Shown piece after piece: positions 26,388 through 35,796 of a stretch of DNA of 64,000 nt. Numbering within the stretch: the first letter of the stretch is position 1; the number at the start of each line of letters is the position of its first letter. The notes under the pieces are model-generated. The model worked only from the letters and a program-made list of their open reading frames with translations. It was not told the origin of the DNA and made no database searches. Source of the stretch: Bacteroidota bacterium (lineage in GTDB: Bacteria; Bacteroidota; Bacteroidia; Chitinophagales; Chitinophagaceae); the NCBI GenBank assembly GCA_018266575.1, contig JAFEAE010000019.1, positions 124,001 through 188,000 of the forward strand, written 5' to 3'. The translations under genes and the position numbers were made by a program.

Positions 26388-28583
26388 ATGAACTCCCTAC
26401 GATTTAAAGCAATTAATGACTTGACGGCCGAAGACAAAGAAGTAGCTGTTGAAGGTTCTGCAAAAATCACAGCTATATTCGGTGAGAATGTTTTCACATT
26501 GAAAACAGCCCGTGAATATCTAAGTGATGAAGCATACAAAAGCCTTGTTGGTTCTATTAAAGGTGGTAAAAAGATCGACCGCCTTGTTGCCAACCAGATT
26601 GCTGCCGGTTTGCGCCAGTGGGCTGAAAGCAAAGGAGTATCTCACTTTACACACTGGTTCCAGCCTTTGACTGGCACAAGTGCAGAAAAACACGATTCGT
26701 TCTTCACTATTAAAAGTGACGGAACTGCAATTGAAGAATTTGACGGAGCCGCATTGATACAACAGGAACCTGATGCATCTTCTTTCCCAAGCGGAGGTTT
26801 ACGTGCAACTTTCGAAGCAAGAGGTTATACAGCATGGGACCCATCCTCCCCTGTTTTCATCCTGGAAATTTCTTCGGGCAAAACTTTATGTATCCCTACT
26901 ATTTTCGTTTCATATACCGGCGAATCATTAGATTATAAAGCGCCTTTATTAAAAGCACTTGCAGCTTTGGATAAAGCAGCTGTAGATGTATGCCATTATT
27001 TTGATAAGAACGTAAGCAAAGTAACTGCTACATTAGGCTGGGAGCAGGAATATTTTGTGATTGATGAAGCTTTCGTTAATGCACGCCCTGATTTAGTATT
27101 AAGCGGAAGAACAGTTTTCGGGCATTCGCCTGCAAAAGGACAACAACTGGAAGACCATTATTTTGGCTCAATCCCCGAACGCGTTTATGCTTTTATGCGT
27201 GATTTTGAAACAGAAAGCTATAAATTAGGAATCCCTTTACGTACACGCCATAATGAAGTTGCACCTGCTCAATTTGAGTGCGCTCCAATCTTCGAAGAAG
27301 TTAGTGTTGCGGTTGACCACAACCTGCTGATGATGGATATTATGGATCGTGTTGCACGCCGTCATAAACTGCGTGTACTGCTTCATGAAAAACCTTTCGC
27401 AGGTATTAACGGAAGTGGTAAACATAATAACTGGAGTATGGCAACTGATACCGGCGTCAATTTATTGGCACCCGGTAAAACGCCAAAGACCAATTTAATG
27501 TTCCTGACATTTTTTGTGAACACTATCAAAGCTGTTCATGACTATGCAGATATCCTGAGAGCTGCTATAGCATCTGCTGGAAACGACCACAGGCTTGGTG
27601 CGAACGAAGCCCCTCCGGCAATCATCTCTGTTTTCGTTGGACAATACCTCACTAAGGTTTTGGGTGATGTTAAAGAAAGAGTAGGTTCAAAATTTGACGA
27701 ACAGGATGAAGCAATTTTGAAATTAGACCTTCACAGAAGCATTCCAGAATTATTATTAGATAATACAGACAGAAACAGGACTTCACCTTTTGCATTTACC
27801 GGAAATAAATTCGAGTTCCGCGCTGTTGGTTCTACTGCAAACTGCGCAAGCCCGATGATCGCATTGAACACCATTCTTGCTGAAACATTAAAAGGTTTCA
27901 AAAAAGATGTTGATGCATTGGTAGATAAAGGCGAGAAAAAAGAAATCGCTATCATGCATGTGATCCGTGAGTATGTTGTAAGTAGCGAGAAAGTATTGTT
28001 TGAAGGCGATGGCTACAGCGAAGAATGGCACCATGAAGCTGAGCGTCGCGGTTTACCGAACATTCCAACAACTCCGCTGGCACTCGATTCAATGGTTACG
28101 GATAAAGCAAAACATTTATTCGAAAGCAACGATATTTACACGCATGCTGAACTGGAAGCACGCCATGAAATTGAACTGGAAAAATATATCAAGAAAGTTC
28201 AGATCGAAGCACGTATCATGGGCGAAATGGTTACAAGCCATATTCTTCCTGCTTGTATCAAATATCAGAACAAATTGATAGAAAACATCAAAGGCCTCAA
28301 AGATATTGGCCTTGCTGAAAGTGCTTACAGCAATCAAAAACAAATCCTGACCAAAATATCAGAACACATTGCTAAAGTAAGTGACCTTGTAGAAAAAATG
28401 ATTGAAGCGAGAAAAGTTGCAAATGCGATCAGCGACACCCGCACAAAAGCAATTGCATACTGCAGCCAGGTTAAAGAAGCATACTTTGATTCTATCCGCT
28501 ATAGCGTTGATAAACTGGAATTACTTGTTGATGATAAAGAATGGGTTCTTCCAAAATACCGCGAAATGTTGTTCTTAAGATAA
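26388..28583 (+). CDS. glnN: Glutamine synthetase type III
   Basis: A 731-residue GSIII enzyme, which makes glutamine from glutamate, ammonia and ATP. It is about 250 residues longer than GSI and is the usual form in Bacteroidota. Marks are the N-terminal block THWFQPLTG (about 83-91), the type III segments EKHDSFF and KPFAGINGSGKHNNWS (about 335-350, with the GS ATP-site NGSGxHxN signature), NRTSPFAF (about 461) and KFEFRAVGS (about 472-480). A short promoter leader precedes it and a strong terminator follows. It stands alone as a transcription unit. Confidence 0.95.
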   Translation: MNSLRFKAINDLTAEDKEVAVEGSAKITAIFGENVFTLKTAREYLSDEAYKSLVGSIKGGKKIDRLVANQIAAGLRQWAESKGVSHFTHWFQPLTGTSAEKHDSFFTIKSDGTAIEEFDGAALIQQEPDASSFPSGGLRATFEARGYTAWDPSSPVFILEISSGKTLCIPTIFVSYTGESLDYKAPLLKALAALDKAAVDVCHYFDKNVSKVTATLGWEQEYFVIDEAFVNARPDLVLSGRTVFGHSPAKGQQLEDHYFGSIPERVYAFMRDFETESYKLGIPLRTRHNEVAPAQFECAPIFEEVSVAVDHNLLMMDIMDRVARRHKLRVLLHEKPFAGINGSGKHNNWSMATDTGVNLLAPGKTPKTNLMFLTFFVNTIKAVHDYADILRAAIASAGNDHRLGANEAPPAIISVFVGQYLTKVLGDVKERVGSKFDEQDEAILKLDLHRSIPELLLDNTDRNRTSPFAFTGNKFEFRAVGSTANCASPMIALNTILAETLKGFKKDVDALVDKGEKKEIAIMHVIREYVVSSEKVLFEGDGYSEEWHHEAERRGLPNIPTTPLALDSMVTDKAKHLFESNDIYTHAELEARHEIELEKYIKKVQIEARIMGEMVTSHILPACIKYQNKLIENIKGLKDIGLAESAYSNQKQILTKISEHIAKVSDLVEKMIEARKVANAISDTRTKAIAYCSQVKEAYFDSIRYSVDKLELLVDDKEWVLPKYREMLFLR

Positions 28584-28608
28584 GTCAACCCCTAAGATCA
28601 AATAAAGT

Positions 28609-28638
28609 AAAAGCCTGTTATTTTACTAACAGGCTTTT
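28609..28638 (+). terminator. Intrinsic terminator of the glutamine synthetase gene
   Basis: AAAAGCCTGTTA and TAACAGGCTTTT make a perfect 12-bp stem with a six-base loop, followed on the plus strand by TCTTTTTTTATTT. It lies 26 bp after the stop codon. Confidence 0.9.
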
Positions 28639-28644
28639 CTTTTT

Positions 28645-29340
28645 TTATTTCTTCTTATCAATTTTTTCTTTTACCCATTTCAATGCAACGTCTAATTGCT
28701 GTTTCATGGTAAGATTTGAATTGTCCAATACAATCGCATCTTCCGCCTGTCGCAATGGGCTGATTTCGCGGTGCGAATCAATATAATCACGCATTTCAAG
28801 ATTATCCCTTACTTCTTCGATGGTAATATTCGGATTTTTTGCATACAATTCTTTGAATCTTCTTTCTACACGAACAGCTTGATCAGCAGTCATAAAAATT
28901 TTCAATTCTGCTTTCGGAAAAACTACCGTACCAATATCCCTTCCATCCATTACAATTCCTTTTTTCTTTCCCATTTCCTGTTGTTGTGCAACTGCAAAAC
29001 CCCTTACAGCTTTTATTGCGGCAACATCACTCACTTTTTCCGCGATGACCAGGTCACGTATAAGGTATTCTACATTTTCTTCATTTAAATAAATCTCATT
29101 GTGCCCGCTTTGCGCATTATAGGCGAAATCAAGTACAATATTTTTTAATGCTTCGTCAACTGCTTTTGGTTTTGTCCAGTCGATATGATTGCGTAAAAAA
29201 TATAAAGTAACGGCACGGTACATTGCACCGCTATCGATATATAAATAATCTAATTCTTTAGCCAGTTGTTTTGCCAAAGTGCTTTTGCCGCATGATGACC
29301 AACCGTCGATAGTAATGATGATCTTTTTGTCTTTTTTCAT
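28645..29340 (-). CDS. cmk: Cytidylate kinase
   Basis: A 231-residue P-loop kinase that phosphorylates CMP and dCMP with ATP. The P-loop GWSSCGKST is at residues 13-21, the CMP-binding segment YIDSGAMYRAV near 34-44, and the family motif GIVMDGRDIGTVVFP at about 128-142. Further on are RRFKEL and the lid-like RDYIDSHREISPLRQAEDA. Length matches the family. The gene ends within the T-rich tail of the convergent glutamine synthetase terminator. A long palindrome lies just upstream of its start. Confidence 0.95.
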   Translation of the reverse strand: MKKDKKIIITIDGWSSCGKSTLAKQLAKELDYLYIDSGAMYRAVTLYFLRNHIDWTKPKAVDEALKNIVLDFAYNAQSGHNEIYLNEENVEYLIRDLVIAEKVSDVAAIKAVRGFAVAQQQEMGKKKGIVMDGRDIGTVVFPKAELKIFMTADQAVRVERRFKELYAKNPNITIEEVRDNLEMRDYIDSHREISPLRQAEDAIVLDNSNLTMKQQLDVALKWVKEKIDKKK

Positions 29341-29374
29341 ACTTTTTATAGATCACAAAAATGCAAAAAAAATA

Positions 29375-29407
29375 AATGCAAACAGGTATGCCATACCTAT
29401 TTGCATT
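29375..29407 (-). repeat. Long palindrome upstream of cmk
   Basis: AATGCAAA-x-AGGTATG and CATACCT-x-TTTGCATT pair around one central base with a single mismatch. On the minus strand it is followed by TATTTTTTTTGC, so it could act as a terminator or attenuator 35 bp before the cmk ATG. A relaxed copy of its core, AGGTATGGCATAACCT, lies at 29428-29443. Confidence 0.6.
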
Positions 29408-29456
29408 ATTAATTTTCCTCGATTAAAAGGTATGGCATAACCTGGCTACAAAAAAG

Positions 29457-29482
29457 AATTCCTCCATAAAAATGGAGGAATT
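29457..29482 (-). terminator. Intrinsic terminator of lon
   Basis: AATTCCTCCAT and ATGGAGGAATT form a perfect 11-bp stem with a four-base loop. On the minus strand it is followed by CTTTTTTG. It lies about 100 bp after the lon stop codon. Confidence 0.85.
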
Positions 29483-29585
29483 ATAACCCTTAAAACAACC
29501 AACATGAAAATTTTGTTGATCGTTATTAATAACATATAAAATGGAGAAATGGTTTCTTAAAGGAGTGTAAAAATTCTGTCATGTT

Positions 29586-31988
29586 TTATACCAACGCGAG
29601 TTCAATAACCTGCTGCATGGTTTTTACATAATGGAACTTCAGGCCTTTAATAAATGTAGAATCAATTTCCTGTATATCTTTTTCATTTTGCCAGCAAAGG
29701 ATGATTTCCTTTAACCCGGCACGCTTTGCTGCAAGAACTTTTTCTTTGATCCCGCCAACGGGAAGCACTTGGCCACGTAAAGTAATTTCCCCTGTCATAG
29801 CAAGATATGGCTTGATGCGTTTGCCTGTTATGGCAGATGCAATCGAACTCATCATCGTAATGCCAGCACTTGGCCCGTCTTTTGGAACAGCACCTTCCGG
29901 CACATGAATATGAATTGTTTTCTTACTGAATATTTCAGGATCGATATCATATTTTTTTGCATTCGACTGCAGATAGGTTAATGCCGTGCTTGCACTTTCT
30001 TTCATTACGTTCCCTAAATTACCCGTCAGTTTCAATTCACCTTTGCCATCGCTCAAACTCGTTTCAACAAATAAAATATCCCCGCCAACATAAGTCCACG
30101 CAAGGCCGACTGCAACACCGGGCATATTGGCTACTTTGTAAATATCATTGCTGTAGCGGGATTTACCGAGTATTTTTTCAACATCATGAGAGGAAAGTGT
30201 TGGTTTTATTTTTTCTTTGATCGCATAATCTTTCGCTTCATAACGCATAATGGAAGCAAGTTGCCTGTCTAATTCACGCACACCACTTTCCCGCGTATAT
30301 TCCTGGATAATTTTATCAAGGATTTTATCACTTATTCTGAAGTTCATGTTTTTTAAACCATGTGCTTCTTTTTGTTTTGGGACAAGATGGCGTTTTGCGA
30401 TCTCCACTTTTTCTTCTATCGCATAACCACTGAGATCGATGATTTCCAAACGGTCGCGCAAGGCAGGTTGAATATGATTGATATCATTTGCAGTCGCAAC
30501 AAACAACACTTTGCTCAGGTCATATTCGAGTTCGAGATAATTATCGTAAAAAGTATGATTTTGCTCCGGGTCGAGCACTTCTAACAATGCAGAAGACGGG
30601 TCACCACGAAAATCACTCCCTACTTTATCGATCTCATCTAAGATCATAACCGGATTAGAAGATTTTACTTTCCTCAACGATTGCAAAATTCTTCCCGGCA
30701 TTGCACCGATATATGTTTTGCGGTGTCCGCGTATTTCGCTCTCATCATGCAATCCACCTAAACTGAAACGAACATATTTTCTGCCGATAGCATTCGCAAT
30801 ACTTTTGCCTAATGATGTTTTACCAATTCCGGGAGGGCCGACAAAACATAATATCGGGCTCTTCATATCCCCTTTCAATTTCAATACAGCGAGATATTCA
30901 AGAATGCGTTCCTTTACTTTTTGCATTCCGTAATGATCGTGGTCTAATATTTTTTTTGCTTTTTTAAGATCGTATAAATCTTCTGTGTATTCATTCCAGG
31001 GAAGATCAAGCATCAGGTCGAGATGATTATATACAACAGAATAATCCGGCGTGCTCGGATGCATTCTTTCTAATTTCTCAATTCCTTTTTTAAAAGATTC
31101 TTTTGCAGCAGCAGGCCATTTCTTGTTCTCTGCTTTTTTCTGCATCTCTTTTAATTCACGTTCATTAGTATCCCCACCTAATTCGTCTTTAATGCTTTTT
31201 AATTGTTGCTGTAAAAAATACTCACGTTGTTGCTTATCTAATTCTGTTTTTGTTTTGTTGGTCAGTTTGTTTTTTAACTCTGCAAATTGCAATTCGCGTT
31301 GCAATAACTGCATCAACAGGTCTGCCCGTGCTTTGATATGATTTAACTCAAGCACTTTTTGTTTGTCATTCAGCTCTGCATTCAGGTTGCTCGAAATAAA
31401 ATGAATAAGGAAAGACGGGTTTTCAATATTTTTTAAAATAATTCCTGCTTCCGAAGGAATATTCGGGGAGAGCTGGATAATCTGCGTAGCAATATCTTTT
31501 ATGTTGGAAATATATGCTTCGAAATCCTGCTCTTTCGGGGCTTCTTCTTCTTTTAATAATTCCACCTGTGCTTTAAAATACGGATCGTCAGTTGTAATTG
31601 CCGAGAGTTTAAACCGGCGTTTTCCCTGGATGATCACTGTTGTTCCACCATCGGGCATTTTTATCAGCTTAACGATCTTTGCAATTGTTCCGATATCCAC
31701 GAGGTCGGAAACCGTCGGGTCTTCTATTGTACTGTCTTTTTGCGCAAGCACACCTATCAATTTGTCAGCCTTGTATGCATCGTTTACAGCTTTAATACTC
31801 TTATCTCGTCCCACAGTTATCGGCAAAACCACTCCGGGAAAAAGTACTGTATTGCGTAAAGGCAGCACTGGTAGTTCGTTGGGAATTTCAACATCATTGA
31901 GGCTTTCATTATCGCTTTCATTCAATGGAATGATCGGCATAAAGTCAAGCTCGTCTTCTGCGCGTAGTAAAAAGTTCGATTCTTTCAT
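29586..31988 (-). CDS. lon: ATP-dependent protease Lon
   Basis: An 800-residue LonA protease, a homohexamer that unfolds and degrades damaged and regulatory proteins. The N-terminal substrate-binding domain (LPVLPLRNTVLFPG near residue 38) is followed by the coiled-coil region, the AAA+ domain with Walker A GPPGIGKTSLGKS (about 387) and Walker B ILDEIDKVG, and the protease domain with the catalytic dyad Ser707 (PKDGPSAG) and Lys750. The 43-residue distance matches that in E. coli Lon. It is a single-gene unit with a clear terminator. No HrcA- or sigma-32-type control site is seen. Confidence 0.96.
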   Translation of the reverse strand: MKESNFLLRAEDELDFMPIIPLNESDNESLNDVEIPNELPVLPLRNTVLFPGVVLPITVGRDKSIKAVNDAYKADKLIGVLAQKDSTIEDPTVSDLVDIGTIAKIVKLIKMPDGGTTVIIQGKRRFKLSAITTDDPYFKAQVELLKEEEAPKEQDFEAYISNIKDIATQIIQLSPNIPSEAGIILKNIENPSFLIHFISSNLNAELNDKQKVLELNHIKARADLLMQLLQRELQFAELKNKLTNKTKTELDKQQREYFLQQQLKSIKDELGGDTNERELKEMQKKAENKKWPAAAKESFKKGIEKLERMHPSTPDYSVVYNHLDLMLDLPWNEYTEDLYDLKKAKKILDHDHYGMQKVKERILEYLAVLKLKGDMKSPILCFVGPPGIGKTSLGKSIANAIGRKYVRFSLGGLHDESEIRGHRKTYIGAMPGRILQSLRKVKSSNPVMILDEIDKVGSDFRGDPSSALLEVLDPEQNHTFYDNYLELEYDLSKVLFVATANDINHIQPALRDRLEIIDLSGYAIEEKVEIAKRHLVPKQKEAHGLKNMNFRISDKILDKIIQEYTRESGVRELDRQLASIMRYEAKDYAIKEKIKPTLSSHDVEKILGKSRYSNDIYKVANMPGVAVGLAWTYVGGDILFVETSLSDGKGELKLTGNLGNVMKESASTALTYLQSNAKKYDIDPEIFSKKTIHIHVPEGAVPKDGPSAGITMMSSIASAITGKRIKPYLAMTGEITLRGQVLPVGGIKEKVLAAKRAGLKEIILCWQNEKDIQEIDSTFIKGLKFHYVKTMQQVIELALV

Positions 31989-32125
31989 ATTAAATAATCA
32001 ATGACAAAATAACACCTGATCTGGAATTATCCTATTTTTCAGGGCAGAAGGTATAATAGTCAAGTTTGATGCCAACAAATAAATTGACAATTGTATACGA
32101 TTGATGCGTAAATAAACAAATGAAA

Positions 32126-32169
32126 AAGGGCTTAAGGCATCAGCTTATTTTTATTAAGCCATTTGCCCT
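32126..32169 (-). terminator. Probable terminator of the OM barrel gene
   Basis: TTAAGCC pairs with GGCTTAA (32154-32160 and 32129-32135), and AGGGC with GCCCT outside it. On the minus strand the structure is followed by CCTTTTTC. It is preceded by a GGTTTAGGG repeat and lies 38 bp after the stop codon of the barrel gene. Confidence 0.55.
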
Positions 32170-32206
32170 AAACCCTACACCCTAAACCTTAACCGTATGA
32201 AAATTT

Positions 32207-32812
32207 TTATATAATCCTGAAACCAAGATAAAGTTGGAAACCTTGATTTTTCCACTGATTTGTATTAGGTACATCAGAAATGTTGCTTAAGCCAACAACA
32301 TATCGTCCACCAACTTTAAACCATGCAAGGTTCAATTGAACACCGCCAACCATTGAAAAATCCCCTTTTTTAAACGCATCTTTTGCATTGTTTACAAATG
32401 TTTGAGATTGATTAATCAACACCCCGAATTGCGGGCCTACCTGAACTGTCAGTATTTTAGAAGGAGATAAGTTCAATAAGACCGGTATGGTCAAATAATT
32501 TAAAGATATATTATGCGAATTCCAGAGATCAGTGTAGACTGTATTAGCATCATCGGCAGTTCTTGTCTGATATTCGCTCCAAATAAGTTCCGGTTGAATT
32601 CCCACATGTTTGCTCAAATTCAAAACTGCAAACCCACCGAGACTATAGCCAAATTTAAACTCATTGTTTAAAGCAGAACTTGAACCTCCATTATCTGTAA
32701 CCTTAAAAACGTTAACTCCACCTTTGACACCTAATTGAAATCCCTGGGCATAAGAACTGCCTGCAATAATAATAGTTAAAAGGAATGATACTAACAATGA
32801 TTTCGCTTTCAT
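32207..32812 (-). CDS. Outer-membrane beta-barrel protein (PorT-like/porin family)
   Basis: A 201-residue exported protein. The signal peptide covers residues 1-22 (ends SSYAQG). The rest has alternating hydrophobic strands ending in aromatic residues: LGVKGGVNVF, FGYSLGGFAVLNLS, VGIQPELIWSEYQ, LTIPVLLNLS, LTVQVGPQFGVL and LAWFKVGGRYVVGL. It ends with LYLGFRII, as in the small outer-membrane barrels (OMP_b-brl_2 type) common in Bacteroidota. The strand count suggests an eight-stranded barrel. The ligand is unknown. It appears to be a single-gene unit. Confidence 0.85.
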   Translation of the reverse strand: MKAKSLLVSFLLTIIIAGSSYAQGFQLGVKGGVNVFKVTDNGGSSSALNNEFKFGYSLGGFAVLNLSKHVGIQPELIWSEYQTRTADDANTVYTDLWNSHNISLNYLTIPVLLNLSPSKILTVQVGPQFGVLINQSQTFVNNAKDAFKKGDFSMVGGVQLNLAWFKVGGRYVVGLSNISDVPNTNQWKNQGFQLYLGFRII

Positions 32813-33002
32813 GCAATTTCTTTTTGGGTTATTAATTTAGATTCAAAAATATTTCCAACTTTTGCGTATAACGTTTATTAATGTGTTAAAATGTTTTAAC
32901 TGCACGTTAATAGTTTGAAAAATAGATAACAGTTGTTAGATGGCAGATGACAGTCCCAAATTGTAAGTTGCACTTTCTATCTGTCATCTTTATAGCCTGG
33001 CA

Positions 33003-34250
33003 TTACACCAACTCGATCACAGTGATTTCAGGAAGGATTCCAACACGGCCGGGATATCCGATAAAACCATAACCCCGGTTCACATATAATTTTTGTTTTC
33101 CTTCTTCATATAATCCTGCCCACTGTTTGTATACATATTGAACAGGGCTCCATTTAAACCCAGGCAATTCAACACCAAACTGCATGCCATGTGTGTGGCC
33201 GGATAATGTAAGATCAATATCAGCATATTTCGGACGAACTTCTGCATCCCAATGGCTCGGGTCGTGGCTCATTAAAATTTTGAACGGATATTTTTCCGCA
33301 CCGGGATATGCTTCAACCATTTTTCCATGTTTCGGGAAACGTGCCTTTGCACTCCAGTTCTCAATCCCGATCAATGCGATCTGTTCACCATTCCTTTCCA
33401 ATTTCACGTGTTCATTCATCAATAACCTCCATCCTAACTCGCCATGAATTTGTTTTACGTGCTCAAGGTTATTACGCTTTGCTTCTTCAGAATCCCAATG
33501 TACGTAATCGCCATAATCGTGGTTGCCGAGTGTGGAAAACACACCCATCGGCGCTTTCAGTTTGTTGAACACATCCATATAATCTTTCATTTCAACGGCA
33601 CGGTCATTAACAAGGTCGCCGGTAAATAAAATGAGATCAGCATTTTCATTCAAAATTTTTTCTATCCCTTTTTCAACTGCTTTTTTATTGGTAAAACTTC
33701 CTGAGTGAACATCTGATATCTGAACAATTTTCAATCCTCTGAAAGATTTGGGAAGATTATCGTATGACAATTGAACCCGCTTAATATGATAATTATATTT
33801 ATTGCTGAAACCATATACCAACGTTGAAAACAAACCTCCGCCAACACCTAACCCGATCCAGCTCAAAAAAACAGAACGGGAAATGCCTTCGCCACTTAAA
33901 TTTTCACCTTCCGTATTCCTGAAAAATAATTTTCCACTGCACCATTGCACTAAGCGCCGCAGATCATCAATAAGCAGAAAAACAGCTGCCAATAACTTGG
34001 CAAATAATAATCCCAACACCGTTGCCAACAAATAATTCCGTATCGATCTGGGAAAGCTTTCAAAGCTGACGAATTGCATCAATATTAAGAACGTGATCAC
34101 CAAAACAGAAAGCGACCAGTATGCGATGCTGATGATCGTTTTCCATTTTGGTGAAGCATTCTGGCTTACTACTTTCACTGCCTGGAAAACGTAAAAATCG
34201 AGCAGCAGCATGATGCCTGTTACTATCAATATAAAACCTGAATTGCGCAT
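33003..34250 (-). CDS. Membrane-bound metallophosphoesterase
   Basis: A 415-residue protein. Residues 1-150 carry four predicted membrane helices; the calcineurin-like phosphoesterase domain follows. All metal motifs are seen: ISDVHSG (about 182-188), FTGDLVND, LGNHDYGD (about 244), SHDP and SGHTHGMQFG (about 355-364). This arrangement resembles YkuE/YaeI-like phosphodiesterases, some of which act on UDP-diacylglucosamine or other lipids; the substrate here is not known. The FMN reductase gene is directly upstream on the same strand, 15 bp away, so the two form an operon. Confidence 0.88.
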   Translation of the reverse strand: MRNSGFILIVTGIMLLLDFYVFQAVKVVSQNASPKWKTIISIAYWSLSVLVITFLILMQFVSFESFPRSIRNYLLATVLGLLFAKLLAAVFLLIDDLRRLVQWCSGKLFFRNTEGENLSGEGISRSVFLSWIGLGVGGGLFSTLVYGFSNKYNYHIKRVQLSYDNLPKSFRGLKIVQISDVHSGSFTNKKAVEKGIEKILNENADLILFTGDLVNDRAVEMKDYMDVFNKLKAPMGVFSTLGNHDYGDYVHWDSEEAKRNNLEHVKQIHGELGWRLLMNEHVKLERNGEQIALIGIENWSAKARFPKHGKMVEAYPGAEKYPFKILMSHDPSHWDAEVRPKYADIDLTLSGHTHGMQFGVELPGFKWSPVQYVYKQWAGLYEEGKQKLYVNRGYGFIGYPGRVGILPEITVIELV

Positions 34251-34265
34251 ATAATTTTTTTAAGA

Positions 34266-34766
34266 TCAGAAATTGATAAATTCATCAACCTGTGTTTCTA
34301 TAGCTTTCAATGTTGCTTTGTCGGCGATATCCCCATGTTCGTTGAACAATTTATTTACTACGGAGATTGGCAATTTGTCAGGATGTACAAACATTTTCAA
34401 ATAATGCAAAATCCCCGTTAAATGCTCCATTCCGCGAAGATTCCCTGCCCTGCCTGTTGACACACCTGTGAGCAATGCTTTTTTTCCCCACCATGCTTTC
34501 TGAATATCTGAAATATCAAACATTGCTTTCAACACGCCGGGAATGCTGCCATTATATTCTGGGGAAACGAAAATAAATTTTGTGGCGGGTATCAGTTTTT
34601 CGCTTTCTGCTTTTTCAAACTCAGGGTTGCGCTCCAGCACATTCAATCCCAGCAGCGATAAAAATGCCGTTTCAATACCTTTTTGGTTCAACAATTGCTC
34701 ATAATGCCTGGCGACTTTGATGGTATTACTGTCTGCCCTGTTGGTGCCTGAAATAATCGTATACAT
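34266..34766 (-). CDS. NADPH-dependent FMN reductase family protein
   Basis: A 166-residue flavodoxin-like protein. The FMN phosphate-binding loop is SGTNRADSNT at residues 6-15, the second FMN contact is SPEYNGSIPGVLKAM at about 68-82, and the third is TGVSTGRAGNLRG near 100-112. These are typical of azobenzene-, chromate- or quinone-reducing FMN_red proteins. The physiological acceptor cannot be inferred. It is followed by the metallophosphoesterase gene on the same strand. Confidence 0.88.
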   Translation of the reverse strand: MYTIISGTNRADSNTIKVARHYEQLLNQKGIETAFLSLLGLNVLERNPEFEKAESEKLIPATKFIFVSPEYNGSIPGVLKAMFDISDIQKAWWGKKALLTGVSTGRAGNLRGMEHLTGILHYLKMFVHPDKLPISVVNKLFNEHGDIADKATLKAIETQVDEFINF

Positions 34767-34846
34767 AATTAATCATCAATAACAAGATGGAAGAACGATT
34801 GTTGCCACAATTTATGCCGAAGCCTTATTTTTGCCAATTATGATTT

Positions 34847-34877
34847 TTTGTTGATAAAAAGGGATAACTAAATTTTG
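34847..34877 (+). promoter_or_regulatory. Probable promoter of the parA operon
   Basis: TTTG at 34847-34850 and TAAATTTTG at 34869-34877 with an 18-bp spacer resemble the Bacteroidota consensus, with one extra base in the -7 box. The parA ATG is about 118 bp downstream, giving a leader that contains the inverted-repeat array. Confidence 0.4.
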
Positions 34878-34900
34878 CAGTGTTGGCGATTGGAGAGATA

Positions 34901-34990
34901 TTCGGTCGTCAGTTTTCGGTCGTCAGTCGCCCGATGACTGATAACCGAAAACTGATAACTGACGACTGATAACTGACAACTGACGACTAA
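34901..34990. repeat. CAGT-rich inverted/direct repeat array in the parA leader
   Basis: Units such as CGGTCGTCAGT, CTGATAACCGAAAACTGATAA and CTGACGACTGATAACTGACAA alternate in both orientations, so the RNA or DNA can fold into long hairpins. Related sequence occurs at 41790-41885 and 59037-59075. It ends 5 bp before the parA start codon. Confidence 0.7.
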
Positions 34991-34995
34991 AAAAC

Positions 34996-35796
34996 ATGGG
35001 AAGAATTATCGGAGTAGCAAATCAAAAAGGTGGTGTGGGAAAAACCACGTCTGCAATTAATCTTGCAGCAAGCCTTGCTGTACTTGAATTTAAAACGTTG
35101 CTCGTGGATGCAGATCCCCAGGCAAACAGTACGACCGGCGTAGGTTTCGACCTGCACAATATCACACAAAGTTTGTACGATTGCATGGTGAATGGAACCC
35201 CTGCAAAAGATGTGATATTGAAATCAGAAATCCCGAACCTTGATGTTATTCCTTCTCACATCGACCTGGTGGGTGCGGAAATTGAAATGATCAATTATCC
35301 GAACCGCGAAAGTGTATTAAAAAATATTCTTGAGCCAATTAAAGATTTATACCAGTTTATAGTTATCGATTGTTCCCCATCACTTGGATTAATAACAGTA
35401 AATGCCCTCACTGCTTCCGATTCTGTGATCGTTCCCGTGCAAACAGAATTTTTTGCATTGGAAGGTTTAGGGAAATTATTGAACACTATAAAAATCGTTC
35501 AGAACAGGCTCAACCCGAACCTGGCAATCGAAGGAATTTTAATGACGATGTATGACGGACGGCTCCGTTTGTGTAACCAGGTTGTAAGTGAAGTGCGCAA
35601 ACATTTTGACGAAATGGTTTTTAGCACCATCATCCACCGCAATACAAAAATAAGTGAAGCGCCAAGCGTTGGAAAACCGGTGATATTATATGACGCATAT
35701 AGCAAAGGGGCTGTGAACTATCTCAATCTTGCCAAAGAAGTTCTTCAAAAAAACAATATGACAAAAATCAGCCAGGAAGAAAGGATATTGGAATAA
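34996..35796 (+). CDS. parA: Chromosome partitioning ATPase ParA (Soj)
   Basis: A 266-residue Walker-type ATPase that binds DNA non-specifically as an ATP dimer and drives segregation of ParB-parS complexes. The deviant Walker A motif, [10 protein letters not shown], is at about residues 10-19 with the signature lysine at the start. [10 protein letters not shown] (about 38-47) and VIDCSPSLG (Walker B, about 119-127) are typical of chromosomal ParA. There is no N-terminal HTH extension, as expected for Soj-type proteins. It heads the parA, four-helix, parB, DUF5683 series on one strand. Confidence 0.95.
   Translation: MGRIIGVANQKGGVGKTTSAINLAASLAVLEFKTLLVDADPQANSTTGVGFDLHNITQSLYDCMVNGTPAKDVILKSEIPNLDVIPSHIDLVGAEIEMINYPNRESVLKNILEPIKDLYQFIVIDCSPSLGLITVNALTASDSVIVPVQTEFFALEGLGKLLNTIKIVQNRLNPNLAIEGILMTMYDGRLRLCNQVVSEVRKHFDEMVFSTIIHRNTKISEAPSVGKPVILYDAYSKGAVNYLNLAKEVLQKNNMTKISQEERILE

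Noticed and set aside
32160..32200. Telomere-like CCCTAAA repeats
   Set aside because: Only a few imperfect units occur inside a bacterial 3' region before a terminator; there is no sign of a linear end.
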